From the NCBI RefSeq assembly GCF_009741375.1, contig NZ_WOWP01000005.1, positions 54,543 through 118,542 of the forward strand: a DNA stretch of 64,000 nt, read 5' to 3'. Positions 8,336 to 18,861 of the stretch are shown here, piece by piece. The stretch's first letter is position 1. Each line of letters begins with the position of its first letter. The notes beneath the pieces were generated by a model. That model had not been told where the DNA came from and searched no databases. It worked only from the letters and a program-made list of their open reading frames with translations. Source of the stretch: Flavobacterium rakeshii. GTDB lineage: Bacteria > Bacteroidota > Bacteroidia > Flavobacteriales > Flavobacteriaceae. The translations under genes were made by a program, and so were the position numbers.

Positions 8336-9620
8336 ATAACTCTTTTGCTACTTTTTCAATAGCGTTGATTGTAAAATCAAGATCGTCATACGTAAGAGCA
8401 TCGGTAATAAACCAAGTTTCATAGGCCGATGGCGCTATATACACCCCTTCCTTAAGCAAGCCATGGAAAAACTTCTTAAACGTTTCATTATCACCGTTTG
8501 CAGCGGTTTTAAAATCAGTTACCGGATTAGCATCAAAGTGAACCGAAATCATAGAACCTCTCCTGTTTATAGTATAAGTTAAATTAGCCGTTGTAAGTTT
8601 TTCACGAATACCTTTTTCAAGGTAAGCAGTTTTCTCTTCAAGCCTGCTGAATATTGCCTCATCACTATTTAAAGCCTTAAGCATTTCAAGTCCGGCAGCC
8701 ATAGCCAACGGATTACCCGAAAGTGTACCCGCCTGATATACCGGTCCAACCGGAGCAAGGTAATTCATTATTTCATTTCTTCCCGCAAAAGCACCTACCG
8801 GAAGTCCGCCACCTATAACCTTACCAAAAGTTACAATATCAGCCCTAACTCCAAATAGTTGCTGAGCACCACCTTTAGCAAGACGGAAACCGGTCATAAC
8901 CTCATCAAAAATTAAAAGAGCACCGTTAGCATCACATACCTCTCTTAACGCCTGCAGGAAACCTTCTGCCGGAGGTATACACCCCATATTACCCGCTACA
9001 GGCTCTATGATAATAGCTGCAATCTCATCTTTATTAGCTTCAAACAAATCTTTTACATTTTGTAAATCATTGTATGTAGCAAGCAAAGTATCTTTTGCTG
9101 TTCCCTGAGTTACACCCGGGCTGTTTGGCGAACCAAAAGTTACTGCACCACTACCCGCCTGTATTAAAAACGAGTCGGAATGCCCGTGGTAACATCCTGC
9201 AAATTTTATAATCTTTTCACGTTTTGTATACCCCCTAGCAAGCCTTACAGCACTCATACATGCCTCAGTACCCGAGTTTACAAAACGAATCTTATCAATA
9301 TTAGGAACCATACTCACTGCCAGTTCGGCAATTTCGGTTTCCAAAGCTGTAGGAGTACCAAACGAGGTTCCTTTTTTAGCCCTTTCTATAACTGCATTTA
9401 CTACAGGCTCATAAGCATGACCTAAAATCATAGGTCCCCATGAGTTAATATAATCTACTAATCGGTTACCATCTTCATCATACAGGTAAGCCCCTTTTGC
9501 CTCTTTTACAAAAATTGGGGTCCCCCCTACCGATTTAAATGCACGTACCGGAGAGTTTACACCTCCCGGAATCACTTTTTCAGCCTCAGCAAAAAGCTGG
9601 CTGCTTCTTTGATATAACAT
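8334..9620 (-). CDS. hemL: Glutamate-1-semialdehyde 2,1-aminomutase
   Basis: PLP enzyme converting glutamate-1-semialdehyde to 5-aminolevulinate in the C5 route to haem. The 428 residues match the family end to end: [13 protein letters not shown] at the N-terminus, [15 protein letters not shown] (115-129), [18 protein letters not shown] (238-246) and the Schiff-base Lys267 in [13 protein letters not shown]. It is the last gene of a leftward trio, 2 bp after the glucosaminidase gene, and probably depends on the promoter upstream of that trio. The start is the first ATG of the frame and fits the family. Confidence 0.97.
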   Translation of the reverse strand: MLYQRSSQLFAEAEKVIPGGVNSPVRAFKSVGGTPIFVKEAKGAYLYDEDGNRLVDYINSWGPMILGHAYEPVVNAVIERAKKGTSFGTPTALETEIAELAVSMVPNIDKIRFVNSGTEACMSAVRLARGYTKREKIIKFAGCYHGHSDSFLIQAGSGAVTFGSPNSPGVTQGTAKDTLLATYNDLQNVKDLFEANKDEIAAIIIEPVAGNMGCIPPAEGFLQALREVCDANGALLIFDEVMTGFRLAKGGAQQLFGVRADIVTFGKVIGGGLPVGAFAGRNEIMNYLAPVGPVYQAGTLSGNPLAMAAGLEMLKALNSDEAIFSRLEEKTAYLEKGIREKLTTANLTYTINRRGSMISVHFDANPVTDFKTAANGDNETFKKFFHGLLKEGVYIAPSAYETWFITDALTYDDLDFTINAIEKVAKEL

Positions 9621-9622
9621 GT

Positions 9623-10528
9623 TTATTTAACTTTTAAAATCTGTCCTATAGAAATTGCATTGCTTGATAAGTCATTCAATTTCTTAAGCTCGTCTACTGT
9701 CAGGTTATGTTTTTTTGAAATGGAATACAAAGTATCTCCCTGCATTACCTTATATGTTTTTGAAGAACGTGAAGGTGACGATGTTTGAGCCACTGCCTCT
9801 TCCCTGTTCTTTTCAATTTCTTTCTCAACTTCCCTACGATGCTTGCCTTTTTTACCCAGCACCTCCGCATCAAAAGCATCAAGGTTATAGCGTTCAATAA
9901 GGTCAATCAGTTTATTAGGATATTTAGGATCTGTAGCATAACCGGCTTTTTTAAGTCCGTGTGCCCATCCTTTATAATCATCAGGATCTAACTCGAAAAG
10001 CGAAGCATAACGCTTTCTGGTAGTAAGGAATAATGAGTGATCTTCATACGAGCCCGCAGGGTCATCATATTTCCTGAAACATTCACCTTTTGCATCATCA
10101 TCATGATATACTTTATCTCCGTCCCAATCGGTATGACATTTTATACCAAAATGGTTATTTGCAGTAACACAAAGTGTACCCCTACCAGCACCAGACTCCA
10201 ATATACCCTGAGCCAGCGTAATACTTGCCGGTATACCGTGACGCCTCATATTATCTTCTGCTGTTCCCTTAAATGTATTAATGTAGTTACTAACCACATC
10301 AGCATACACTACTGTTTTTGAGCTTGACTCAAGTGTTTCGGTTTTAGATGAATTTGAAGCCGTAGCCTTACGCGAATCAGTAGTACTTATTTTAGACCTT
10401 GATTTTTTGTCTTTTTTCCTGTGCTTTACAGTTCCGTCTTTAGTGGTTTGAATGCGCGACTTGTGTGAGCCGCAACTGGCCACTAAACCAAGTAAAAATA
10501 AAACTAAAATTTTCTTCATCATTTGCAT
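9623..10528 (-). CDS. Peptidoglycan glucosaminidase lipoprotein with C-terminal LysM
   Basis: 301 residues. A signal with lipobox (GLVASC) is followed by a basic Ser/Thr-rich linker (about 25-70). The glucosaminidase (GH73-like) domain lies at about 75-225: [28 protein letters not shown] with the catalytic Glu in [16 protein letters not shown], and a [17 protein letters not shown] segment. A LysM domain closes the chain (about 257-301, [26 protein letters not shown]). It should cut the glycan strands of peptidoglycan from an outer-membrane or periplasmic anchor. The start overlaps the stop of the upstream gene as TGATG, implying translational coupling; hemL follows after 2 bp. Confidence 0.92.
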   Translation of the reverse strand: MQMMKKILVLFLLGLVASCGSHKSRIQTTKDGTVKHRKKDKKSRSKISTTDSRKATASNSSKTETLESSSKTVVYADVVSNYINTFKGTAEDNMRRHGIPASITLAQGILESGAGRGTLCVTANNHFGIKCHTDWDGDKVYHDDDAKGECFRKYDDPAGSYEDHSLFLTTRKRYASLFELDPDDYKGWAHGLKKAGYATDPKYPNKLIDLIERYNLDAFDAEVLGKKGKHRREVEKEIEKNREEAVAQTSSPSRSSKTYKVMQGDTLYSISKKHNLTVDELKKLNDLSSNAISIGQILKVK

Positions 10529-11415
10529 CAGGTTTTAATTGTAAGCAATCCTTTTTTATGTAATTGTTTATTCATTCCGTCTATACCCTGCAGCCCTCCG
10601 GTATGTATAACCAGTATACGGGAACCTTCCGGGAAATATCCGTTTTCAATCATATCTATAACGCCAAAAACCGTTTTCCCCGTATACACAGGGTCTAAAG
10701 GTATGTTTGTTTTAGCATAAAAATCATTAATAAAAGCTATAAGGCTTTCATCGGTTTTGGCATAACCGCCAAAATGATAATCTGTTATCAGTTGCCAGTT
10801 ATCCTTTATGGCAAATTTAGCAATATCGGCAGATAAATCTGCTTTTAAAGCCGAAAACCCAAGCACTTTTTGATGGTCTTCGGCACTATTTGCAATACCC
10901 GATATTGTCCCCCCCGTACCTACAGCACAGGCTATGTAATCAAACTCGGTATCATCGGGTGTCAGTATCTCTTCGCATCCTTTTACAGCAAAGCTGTTTG
11001 TCCCACCTTCGGGCACTAAATAAAAATCACCAAACTTCTGTCTTAGAGTCTCAATAAACTCATCTTCAGTTTTTTGTCTGTAAGCCTCACGCGTTACAAA
11101 CTCAAATTCCATTCCGCAATCTCTTGCAAAACTCAGCGTAGGGTTATCATTAACCTTCTCAGCAAGCTCTTCCCCTCTTATTACACCCATTGTTTTAAGT
11201 CCGTACTCTTTCCCTGCCGCTGCTGTAGCCGCAATATGATTAGAGTAAGCTCCGCCAAAGGTAAGCAGCATAGTTTTACCCTGCCTTTTGGCTTCCTGTA
11301 CATTGTACTTAAGCTTTCTGAATTTATTACCGGATATATAGGGGTGAAGGAGGTCTTCCCGTTTTATGGCGAGATGTATATTCTTTGGAAATCGAATTTG
11401 TACCGTTTGGTTCAT
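10528..11415 (-). CDS. PLP-dependent D-cysteine desulfhydrase / ACC deaminase family protein
   Basis: Fold type II PLP enzyme of the 1-aminocyclopropane-1-carboxylate deaminase / D-cysteine desulfhydrase group; the likely role is breakdown of a small D- or cyclic amino acid to a keto acid and ammonia. Visible are the PLP-Lys motif SGNKFRKLKYNV near residue 30, LLTFGGAYSNHIAATA, the phosphate loop CAVGTGGTISGIAN, and a C-terminal HTGGLQG. I chose ATG 11415 (295 residues, MNQTVQIRFP...) because the open frame upstream to 11466 only adds a hydrophobic stretch not expected for this cytosolic family. Substrate cannot be fixed from sequence. First gene of the trio with the glucosaminidase and hemL. 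Confidence 0.88.
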   Translation of the reverse strand: MNQTVQIRFPKNIHLAIKREDLLHPYISGNKFRKLKYNVQEAKRQGKTMLLTFGGAYSNHIAATAAAGKEYGLKTMGVIRGEELAEKVNDNPTLSFARDCGMEFEFVTREAYRQKTEDEFIETLRQKFGDFYLVPEGGTNSFAVKGCEEILTPDDTEFDYIACAVGTGGTISGIANSAEDHQKVLGFSALKADLSADIAKFAIKDNWQLITDYHFGGYAKTDESLIAFINDFYAKTNIPLDPVYTGKTVFGVIDMIENGYFPEGSRILVIHTGGLQGIDGMNKQLHKKGLLTIKT

Positions 11416-11538
11416 AAAACAAAAAAGACACCACAAAATAAGCACAAAATATCTAAAAAACATCATGAAATGTGTTAAACATAGTCTTTTCTAAACTGTA
11501 TCTTAAAATTTTGTAACTTTGATGTACTTTTTACACAC

Positions 11539-13914
11539 ATGAAAATGGACTGCTCAAAAGAAATATGTACCCCTTTAATTGCGCGGATATCCTTTCATAA
11601 AGTACTGGAAAAACTCGAAGAAATAGCCGAATCGGACGTTGATTACAGATCAGACTACGCTAAAGCCTTACTTAGACACACAGAGCCTTTCCCGGAACTT
11701 CGCGAGGGTATTACCGACCTTGCGCTTCTTGAAAAGCACAAGCTACTTATAAAAAACCTGCTGGCCGACCTTTTCCCAACAGCCCTTACTCATAATGAGA
11801 TAAAAGCGGCTGCAATACCTTTTTTCAACATCACCTTTAATCATACCGAACGTTTTAATAAAATACTTGAAAATGCCGGTGAAGATTTTGACATTGAAAT
11901 AAGAAACTTTGACGACCATCAGTTTTATGTTTTTTGCTGTTGTTTAATCTTAAACATGTATTATGGTTATGATTTTGACTTCAGCAGACCTTTGTTCTAT
12001 GATATACCCAATGCCGAGGGTATAATGAAACATTACCGCATTTTGTACAATGCGGATTTCCTTGAAATTATCCCTACAGACAAAGCCATAAAAATAACAC
12101 AGGAAGATGTAGATATCCTTATAGATAATTTTGACAATCTGGAGTTATGGAAAGAGAAATTCCCACAAAACAGCTGGGTCTCTAAAGGGTTTGGTATAAT
12201 ATCATTATTTGACGCTACTGTTGAGAGCGCCATATCAAACCTTAAATCAAACTTATTATTGCCTCATGAGTTTAAGGAAGTAATTAAGGATGATATTGAA
12301 AGTATTTTTAAGTCGATATACAAAATTCCCGACCTGAAAATTGGTTTTACCGAAGTAAACGAAAATGACCAGGTTTTCACTATGGCTTCCTTTAAGGACA
12401 TTACCAGTCACATTCTTAAAGATTGTGAGGAAATGAACTGTAATAAACTGTTTTGTGATTCTACCCTAAAAAGTATGATGGGAGAAAAACAACAGCTTAT
12501 CATATCAGACGTGGAAGTTTATAAGGCTAACAACCCTGACGACACCCGTTTTGCCGACAGGTTACTGGAACAGAATATAAAAAGCTGTATACTGGCTCCT
12601 ATCATTAAAAATGATAAGATGCTGGGCTTTATTGAGCTGGTTTCCTCTACTCCTAAAGAGCTCAACAGTATCAATGCCATTAAGCTTGATTACATCCTTC
12701 CGTTCCTTACCGATACGCTTGAAAGATATTACTCTGAGCTTCAAAACGAAATTGATGCTATTATCCAAAATGAATACACCGCTATACATAACAGTGTATA
12801 CTGGAAATTTAGAGAAGAAGCACTGGCACACATTAAAGCAGGCAACAGTCCTGACTTAGCCTATAAAGAAATTATCTTTAAAGAGGTATATCCGCTTTAC
12901 GGACAAATTGATATTAAAGGTTCATCTACAGCACGTAACGAATCGACCGAGAAGGACCTTATCCGTCAGATAGAAAAACTGATAGTACTGTTCCACTTCA
13001 TTAATGAGATCGAAAAGCTTCCGCTTATCGAGCAACATACTTATGAACTGGAAAAAATACAGGAAGATCTTAAACACGAGCTTAAAGCCGATACCGAAGC
13101 GGTAGTACAGGGATATATAATTAATGAAATCCATGTACTGCTTAAACATTTTGACACCACTAACGCCAAGATACACGAAAGAATTTCGGAATATTTTGAA
13201 AGCCTTGACGGTAAGGTAAAAATGGTTTATGAAAACCGCAAGGACTTTGACGATGCTCTTTCTGTAATCAATAAGAAAATGGCCGAGGTGCTGGACAAAA
13301 AACAAGCCGAAGCACAATCGTTCTTCCCACATTACTATGAACGTTTCAAAACCGACGGTGTAGAACATAACCTGTACATAGGCGCGTCTATAGCTCCTAA
13401 GTTATCTTATAATCCGTTATACCTAAACAACCTTAGGTTATGGCAGTTACAGGCCATGTGCGAAATGGAGAACGAATATTACAAACTTCGTCCTACCCTG
13501 CCATATGACCTTGATGTTACTTCACTGATACTGGTTTTCAGCACCCCAATATCAATACGTTTCAGGATGGATGAAAAACGTTTTGACGTAGACGGCACTT
13601 ATAATGCCCGCTATGAGGTAGTTAAAAAACGTATTGACAAGTCGTACATTAAAGGCACTCAGGAAAGGATTACACAACAGGGTAAAATCACTATAGTGTA
13701 CTCCCAAAAACAGGAAGAAGCCGAGTACAGAAGGTACATTAAATACCTGCAGCATAAAAATATGCTGGGCAAGACCATTGAAAATTTTGAGGTAGAAGAC
13801 CTACAGGGTGTTACCGGACTAAGAGCCTTAAGAGTAGAGATTATCTATGATGAGACTGATGCATCGGGCACATACAGCTACCAGGACCTTTTAAAAGAAA
13901 TGACTACGAAATAA
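11539..13914 (+). CDS. GAF-domain protein of unknown function, 791 aa
   Basis: A long cytosolic protein without signal or membrane segment. The N-terminal half is helical and unfamiliar. A GAF-like sensory domain lies at about 235-400 (DATVESAISNLKSNLL ... IKSCILAPIIKNDKMLGFIELVS), followed by a long helical region (about 400-600, Glu/Lys-rich, coiled-coil-like) and a distinct C-terminal domain (about 600-791). No kinase, cyclase or phosphodiesterase catalytic motif is seen. A TAACTTTG -7 box lies at 11514-11521, 18 bp before the ATG. It ends 7 bp from the stop of the convergent HD-PycTM gene. A ligand-responsive scaffold is a guess; what the GAF domain binds is unknown. Confidence 0.85.
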   Translation: MKMDCSKEICTPLIARISFHKVLEKLEEIAESDVDYRSDYAKALLRHTEPFPELREGITDLALLEKHKLLIKNLLADLFPTALTHNEIKAAAIPFFNITFNHTERFNKILENAGEDFDIEIRNFDDHQFYVFCCCLILNMYYGYDFDFSRPLFYDIPNAEGIMKHYRILYNADFLEIIPTDKAIKITQEDVDILIDNFDNLELWKEKFPQNSWVSKGFGIISLFDATVESAISNLKSNLLLPHEFKEVIKDDIESIFKSIYKIPDLKIGFTEVNENDQVFTMASFKDITSHILKDCEEMNCNKLFCDSTLKSMMGEKQQLIISDVEVYKANNPDDTRFADRLLEQNIKSCILAPIIKNDKMLGFIELVSSTPKELNSINAIKLDYILPFLTDTLERYYSELQNEIDAIIQNEYTAIHNSVYWKFREEALAHIKAGNSPDLAYKEIIFKEVYPLYGQIDIKGSSTARNESTEKDLIRQIEKLIVLFHFINEIEKLPLIEQHTYELEKIQEDLKHELKADTEAVVQGYIINEIHVLLKHFDTTNAKIHERISEYFESLDGKVKMVYENRKDFDDALSVINKKMAEVLDKKQAEAQSFFPHYYERFKTDGVEHNLYIGASIAPKLSYNPLYLNNLRLWQLQAMCEMENEYYKLRPTLPYDLDVTSLILVFSTPISIRFRMDEKRFDVDGTYNARYEVVKKRIDKSYIKGTQERITQQGKITIVYSQKQEEAEYRRYIKYLQHKNMLGKTIENFEVEDLQGVTGLRALRVEIIYDETDASGTYSYQDLLKEMTTK

Positions 13915-13921
13915 TTTTACG

Positions 13922-15106
13922 CTACATCATTTTAAACGCATATATAAATAACCCTACCGACACTATTATCCCAATCATGAAAATAGTATAGGTCATTCTT
14001 AAAAGCTTGTACTTTCTGTGGAGTACTTTCCCCAGGAAGTACAGGTCTTTAATCATAGAGTTATACAGGTAATCCCTGTCTTTCATTAACTCATTTACTG
14101 CCCACTCATACTCATTAAGAGGCATTTTATAAAAGTTACCAAAAAACAACAGGTTTACTTTTTTATCTTCTATATCCTTACGGGTAAAAGTACCACTGGT
14201 CACCTTTGGTCTTGTAGACAATATAGCAAACACGATAGAAACCACTGCAAACAGCATCATTACCAATGTAGGAATAATAAGGTGAGCATTACTTGGACTA
14301 TCAAGTTTAGGAATTAAGGTAGACAGCGAAATCGATATGATAATAGCATTAACCGAAAGCAGGATATTCGCCTTGCTATCGGCAATATCACTTAACCTTG
14401 TATGATTATTAAGCGTCACCCTAAACATAGTATCAATACCACGCTCAGGCCTGTCCATTTTTTCGAGCTTCTTCTGGTTTATTTTTTCTTTAGCACTCTT
14501 TTTATTGCCTTTTTCCAGCTTATTGATTACGTTTTGCAATTCTGTAATATTAGCTTCTTTTAACGGCTGAAGTTCCCTTTGGGCATATGCCGTAAAAAAG
14601 CGGTGTTTATTTAACAGTACTCCCCTGTTTATTGTAGCCCATTCTAAATCAGAAAAACTTTTATTGTGAGTTAACTTCCATTCGGCCCTAAGCAGTTCCG
14701 AAAGGCTACAGTAATCCTTATAGGCAAAATGCGAACAGTCGGCATCCTTAATTATTTTCTCTAAATGGGTTTGAGGTTCTACCCCAAGTTTAGTCACCTT
14801 AATAAGCGACTGTATTTTAGCTATTTTAGACTCATCATAGCCATTCTCCTTTAAAAAAGCTTCGGCTATTTTAGCACTCTCTTCCTCATGATCCAGGTCG
14901 CTCACAATGTAGCCTGTATCATGAAGCCATGCTGCCAGCAAAAGCATTTCTTCCTCTTCTCCTGTTACATTTTCATTACCGGCAATAACTTCTGCATTGT
15001 TTACTACACGTAAAGTATGGATGAAATTATGGTAAATATAATCGGGAGATAGTTTATCTTTGAATAAGTTAAAAACGTAGCTTTCGGCTTTTTGGACAAC
15101 ATTCAT
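13922..15106 (-). CDS. HD phosphohydrolase fused to Pycsar-type (PycTM, DUF5706) membrane effector domain
   Basis: 394 residues with two modules. Residues 1-200 are an HD domain with its metal ligands in place: His26/His30 in YHNFIHTLRVV, His62-Asp63 in AAWLHDTGY and Asp121/Asp123 in KDADCSHF; such domains often hydrolyse cyclic or other nucleotides. A Lys-rich linker (200-220) leads to the PycTM signature FRVTLNNHTRLSDIADSKAN and following hydrophobic run (228-266), a second TM (about 276-296), a soluble helix, and a last TM (about 372-392). In Pycsar defence this membrane module responds to cCMP or cUMP made by a PycC cyclase. No cyclase is adjacent. It may be a chromosomal signalling protein rather than a phage defence gene. 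Neighbours are the GAF protein and the metallophosphatase fusion. Confidence 0.87.
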   Translation of the reverse strand: MNVVQKAESYVFNLFKDKLSPDYIYHNFIHTLRVVNNAEVIAGNENVTGEEEEMLLLAAWLHDTGYIVSDLDHEEESAKIAEAFLKENGYDESKIAKIQSLIKVTKLGVEPQTHLEKIIKDADCSHFAYKDYCSLSELLRAEWKLTHNKSFSDLEWATINRGVLLNKHRFFTAYAQRELQPLKEANITELQNVINKLEKGNKKSAKEKINQKKLEKMDRPERGIDTMFRVTLNNHTRLSDIADSKANILLSVNAIIISISLSTLIPKLDSPSNAHLIIPTLVMMLFAVVSIVFAILSTRPKVTSGTFTRKDIEDKKVNLLFFGNFYKMPLNEYEWAVNELMKDRDYLYNSMIKDLYFLGKVLHRKYKLLRMTYTIFMIGIIVSVGLFIYAFKMM

Positions 15107-15132
15107 AAGTATGCAATTAACACTACCAAATT

Positions 15133-18100
15133 ATGAAATTCTTTTTGGTTAACATTATAAGGTGCAAAAATATTAAACTCCTGTTACCTGTTTTTATTGT
15201 GTTCACCCTTTTTTCATGCGCTTCCTATGAGGCTAAATACGGGAAAGAAGCTTTTAAATTCCCTATAAAGGATACACTTAACTATAAAATATCTCACCGC
15301 TTTGTACTTATAGGCGATGCGGGTTATGCTGCACGCCCTAACTCACAACAAATACTGGCTTATGCCAAAGAAAAACTACAGGAAACAGGCGAGAACACTT
15401 CCCTGTTTTATCTTGGCGATAATATTTATCCGCATGGTATGCCTGCAAAAGGCGAAAAAGGAAGAGAAGCTGCCGAAGAAAGCCTTACCTTTCAGCTAAA
15501 ACTATCTGAATCTTTTAAAGGAACAACTCATTTTATACCGGGTAATCACGATTGGTACAGCGGATTAAAAGGCCTTGAAGAACAGGAAGATTTTGTAAAA
15601 GACTATCTTGACCAGAAAAAAGCTTACCTGCCGGGTAACGGATGCGGAATAGATGACCTTAAAATAAACGACAGCCTTACCGTTATAGCCATAGACAGCG
15701 AATGGTTTATTGAAGACTGGGACCACTACCCTACCATTAATGACGATTGCGATATTAAAACCCGCGACGCCATGCTAAATGAACTGGAAAGCCTGTTAAA
15801 CAAAAACCAGAATAAAACCGTTATACTTGCCATTCACCACCCGCTAATGAGTAATGGTTCGCACGGTGGATATTTCTCATTACGAAAACAACTTTTCCCG
15901 CTGGAAAGCAACATTCCGTTACCTGTACTGGGTTCTGTTCTAAACTTCATCAGAAAAACATCGGGGGTTAGTCCGCAGGACCTACAGGGAAGACAGTATA
16001 ATGCACTTACTAAAAGAATAAAAACCCTTGTTCAGGGTAAGGACAATGTAATAGTGGTTTCGGGCCACGACCACAACCTACAATACATCTATAAAGACAA
16101 TATTAACCAGATTATAAGCGGCGCAGGATCTAAAGCTGAAGCGGCTACAACTGTAAACCCTCAGGATTTTTCTTATGGAGGCTCCGGTTATGCAGTATTA
16201 GACGTGTATGACACTTACACCTCTAAAATAACTTACTATGCCGTTAAAGAGGGTGTAGAGAATAAAGTATTTGAAAAATACATTACACGACCAAAACCAA
16301 AGAAATATGTAGCCGAAAAATTTGACTCTAATTTCCCTTCTAAAGTAAAAGCATCGGTATATACTCCTGAGATGACCCAAAAAAGCGGATTTTATAAATT
16401 CCTTTTCGGCAATTACTATCGTAAATACTTTAGTATGCCTATTGAGGCAAACACGGTTAATCTGGATACGCTACACGGCGGACTTACACCTGTTAGGGAA
16501 GGTGGCGGACACCAGTCGCTTTCGGTAAGACTACAGGACCCCCAAGGCAGGGAGTATGTTATGAGGGGACTAAAGAAAAGCGCCGATCGTTTTTTACAAA
16601 CTGTTGCCTTTAAAACCAAGTATATAGGCAACGATTTTAACAATACTCTTACTGAGGCTTTCCTTATGGATTTTTACACCTCCTCTCACCCATATACTCC
16701 GTTTATTATAGGAGATATGCAGGAGGCATTGGGTATTTACCATACAAACCCTGAGTTATTTTACATACCTAAACAGGCTGCCTTACAGGAATACAATGCT
16801 GATTACGGTAACGCCCTTTACATGGTGGAAGAACGACCAATGGGCGAGTTTAAAAACCTAAAAAGCTTTGGCAGTCCTGATGACATTGAAAGTACCGATG
16901 ATGTATTGGAACATATAAGAAAGAGCCCAAAATACACTATAGATGAAAAAGCGTTTATCCGTGTAAGGCTATTTGATATGCTTGTTGGCGATTGGGACAG
17001 GCATACTGACCAATGGCGCTGGTCGCGTTTTAACAGGAATGACAGTGTAATTTACAGGCCTATACCCCGTGACCGTGATCAGGCATTTCCTAATTATGGC
17101 GGCACACTATTACCTCTTATCATGAGCGTACCCGCGCTTCGCTATATGCAGGATTACAAAGACCACATCAGAAGTGTAAAATGGCTTGCTTTTGAGCCTT
17201 ACCCAATGGATATGGCGCTTATAAGAAATGCCAGCGAACAGGAATGGCTGGAAGAAGCCCGCTACCTTAAAGCAAACCTTACAGATGAGGTAATCGATGA
17301 AGCCTTTAGCAAACTTCCGCCCGAAGTACAGGATGAAACCATCGAGGAAATTAAATCTAACCTAAAGAAAAGACGGGAAGATGTAGAAAAATATGCACTG
17401 GAATACCGTGCTGTTTTGCTGAGAACCGTACTTATTACAGGTACCGATAAAGACGAACACTTTGTAATTACCCGACTTCCGGAAGGGCAAACAAGGGTAC
17501 AGATTTACAGCATTAAAAAACACCACGAAGAACTTATTAGCGACAACACATACAATCGTAAACAAACCAAAGAACTTTGGATATACGGTCTTGATGACGA
17601 TGATGTTTTTGAGGTAAAAGGCAAACCCGAGCAACCTATACTTGTTCGTTTACTTGGCGGTCAAAACAACGACAAATACATTGTAGAAAACGGTAAAAAG
17701 GTTAAGATATACGACTTTAAAAGCAAGAAAAACACTTATGAAGTAGACGGTAAAACCAAGTTGTTATTAACCGATGATTATGAAACCAATACATACAACT
17801 TTAAAAAACCGGCCTTTAACGCCTATACTGGTTTACCAACTGTAGGTTACAACCCTGATGACGGATTTAAATTAGGGCTTATAGCCAATTACACTGTAAA
17901 CAGTTTTAACCGCAGGCCTTTTTCGCGTAAGCATACCGTTAAAGCCAACCTGTACTTTGCTACAGGCGGTTTTGAGCTCGATTATACCGGTCAGTTTATG
18001 AATATCGCCAGTAAGTGGAATTTTGGGTTTAATGCCCACTTTACAAGCCCTACTTATAGTATTAATTTCTTTGGTTACGGAAATCAAACTATTAACGACG

Positions 18101-18861
18101 ACGACAAATTGGGTATGAACTACAATAGGGTAAAACTACAAACCTTTAGCGTAGCTCCTGCCCTTTTTAAAGAAACTCCAAACGGCAGTTACTTTGAAGT
18201 ACACACCATGTTCAGGACTATTGAGGTGGAAGAAAGCAACAACCGCTTTGTTAGTTGGCCCGGTGTAATACCTGATTATTTACAGGAACACAGGCAATAT
18301 GCCACTATAAACGGTAAGTACAAATTTGAAAATTATGACATAAAATCACTCCCTGCTATGGGAATGTTATTCTCTATATCGGGTGGATGGACCATGAGTT
18401 TAGATCAGGCCGAAAGGAATTTCCCGCATGTACAAAGTGTTCTTGGCTTTACCCACAGAATTACCCGTGATGAGAACTTAGTATTTGCCACTACTTTTAA
18501 AGGGCATGTACTGTTTAATAATAATTTTGAATTTTATCAGGCGGCTACTCTTGGTGGCGATAGTGACTTACGCGGTTACAGAAATCAACGTTTTACAGGT
18601 AAGGAGTCTTACTTACAGAGCACTGATTTAAGACTTACCCTTGGAAATTTCAGGAGTAGTATTATACCTTTCAAATATGGAATATTTGGCGGATATGACT
18701 ATGGACGTGTATGGATAGAGAACGATAGTTCAAGAAAATGGCACCAGTCTGCCGGTGGCGGTTTATGGATAAACGGCGTAGATGCCCTTACAGCAAAAGC
18801 ATTTTATTTCCACGGGTCAGATGGTGGCAGGGTAGCCTTCGGGTTATTATTCGGATTTTAA
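15133..18861 (+). CDS. Metallophosphatase - kinase-like - Omp85/BamA-type barrel fusion protein, 1242 aa
   Basis: Three parts. After a lipobox-like signal (LFSC, about residue 29) comes a calcineurin-like metallophosphatase (about 55-375) with all motifs: GDAGY (61-65), GDNIYPHG (95-102), GNHDW (137-141), HHP (235-237) and GHDHN (311-315). The middle (about 440-720) has no standard annotation; it holds FDMLVGDWDRHTDQWRW (614-630) and PRDRDQAF (645-652), spaced like the catalytic and metal-binding loops of HipA/FAM20-like kinases. The C-terminal third (about 880-1242) is strand-rich with the Omp85 signature LRGYRNQRFTG and ends in Phe, as barrels do. It should sit in the outer membrane with the enzymes in the periplasm. 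It starts 26 bp from the divergent HD-PycTM gene and overlaps the next gene tail to tail by 15 bp. Substrate unknown. Confidence 0.88.
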   Translation: MKFFLVNIIRCKNIKLLLPVFIVFTLFSCASYEAKYGKEAFKFPIKDTLNYKISHRFVLIGDAGYAARPNSQQILAYAKEKLQETGENTSLFYLGDNIYPHGMPAKGEKGREAAEESLTFQLKLSESFKGTTHFIPGNHDWYSGLKGLEEQEDFVKDYLDQKKAYLPGNGCGIDDLKINDSLTVIAIDSEWFIEDWDHYPTINDDCDIKTRDAMLNELESLLNKNQNKTVILAIHHPLMSNGSHGGYFSLRKQLFPLESNIPLPVLGSVLNFIRKTSGVSPQDLQGRQYNALTKRIKTLVQGKDNVIVVSGHDHNLQYIYKDNINQIISGAGSKAEAATTVNPQDFSYGGSGYAVLDVYDTYTSKITYYAVKEGVENKVFEKYITRPKPKKYVAEKFDSNFPSKVKASVYTPEMTQKSGFYKFLFGNYYRKYFSMPIEANTVNLDTLHGGLTPVREGGGHQSLSVRLQDPQGREYVMRGLKKSADRFLQTVAFKTKYIGNDFNNTLTEAFLMDFYTSSHPYTPFIIGDMQEALGIYHTNPELFYIPKQAALQEYNADYGNALYMVEERPMGEFKNLKSFGSPDDIESTDDVLEHIRKSPKYTIDEKAFIRVRLFDMLVGDWDRHTDQWRWSRFNRNDSVIYRPIPRDRDQAFPNYGGTLLPLIMSVPALRYMQDYKDHIRSVKWLAFEPYPMDMALIRNASEQEWLEEARYLKANLTDEVIDEAFSKLPPEVQDETIEEIKSNLKKRREDVEKYALEYRAVLLRTVLITGTDKDEHFVITRLPEGQTRVQIYSIKKHHEELISDNTYNRKQTKELWIYGLDDDDVFEVKGKPEQPILVRLLGGQNNDKYIVENGKKVKIYDFKSKKNTYEVDGKTKLLLTDDYETNTYNFKKPAFNAYTGLPTVGYNPDDGFKLGLIANYTVNSFNRRPFSRKHTVKANLYFATGGFELDYTGQFMNIASKWNFGFNAHFTSPTYSINFFGYGNQTINDDDKLGMNYNRVKLQTFSVAPALFKETPNGSYFEVHTMFRTIEVEESNNRFVSWPGVIPDYLQEHRQYATINGKYKFENYDIKSLPAMGMLFSISGGWTMSLDQAERNFPHVQSVLGFTHRITRDENLVFATTFKGHVLFNNNFEFYQAATLGGDSDLRGYRNQRFTGKESYLQSTDLRLTLGNFRSSIIPFKYGIFGGYDYGRVWIENDSSRKWHQSAGGGLWINGVDALTAKAFYFHGSDGGRVAFGLLFGF

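Noticed and set aside
13922..15106. A complete Pycsar anti-phage system
   Set aside because: No PycC-type nucleotide cyclase is adjacent on either side; only the effector-type domain is present.
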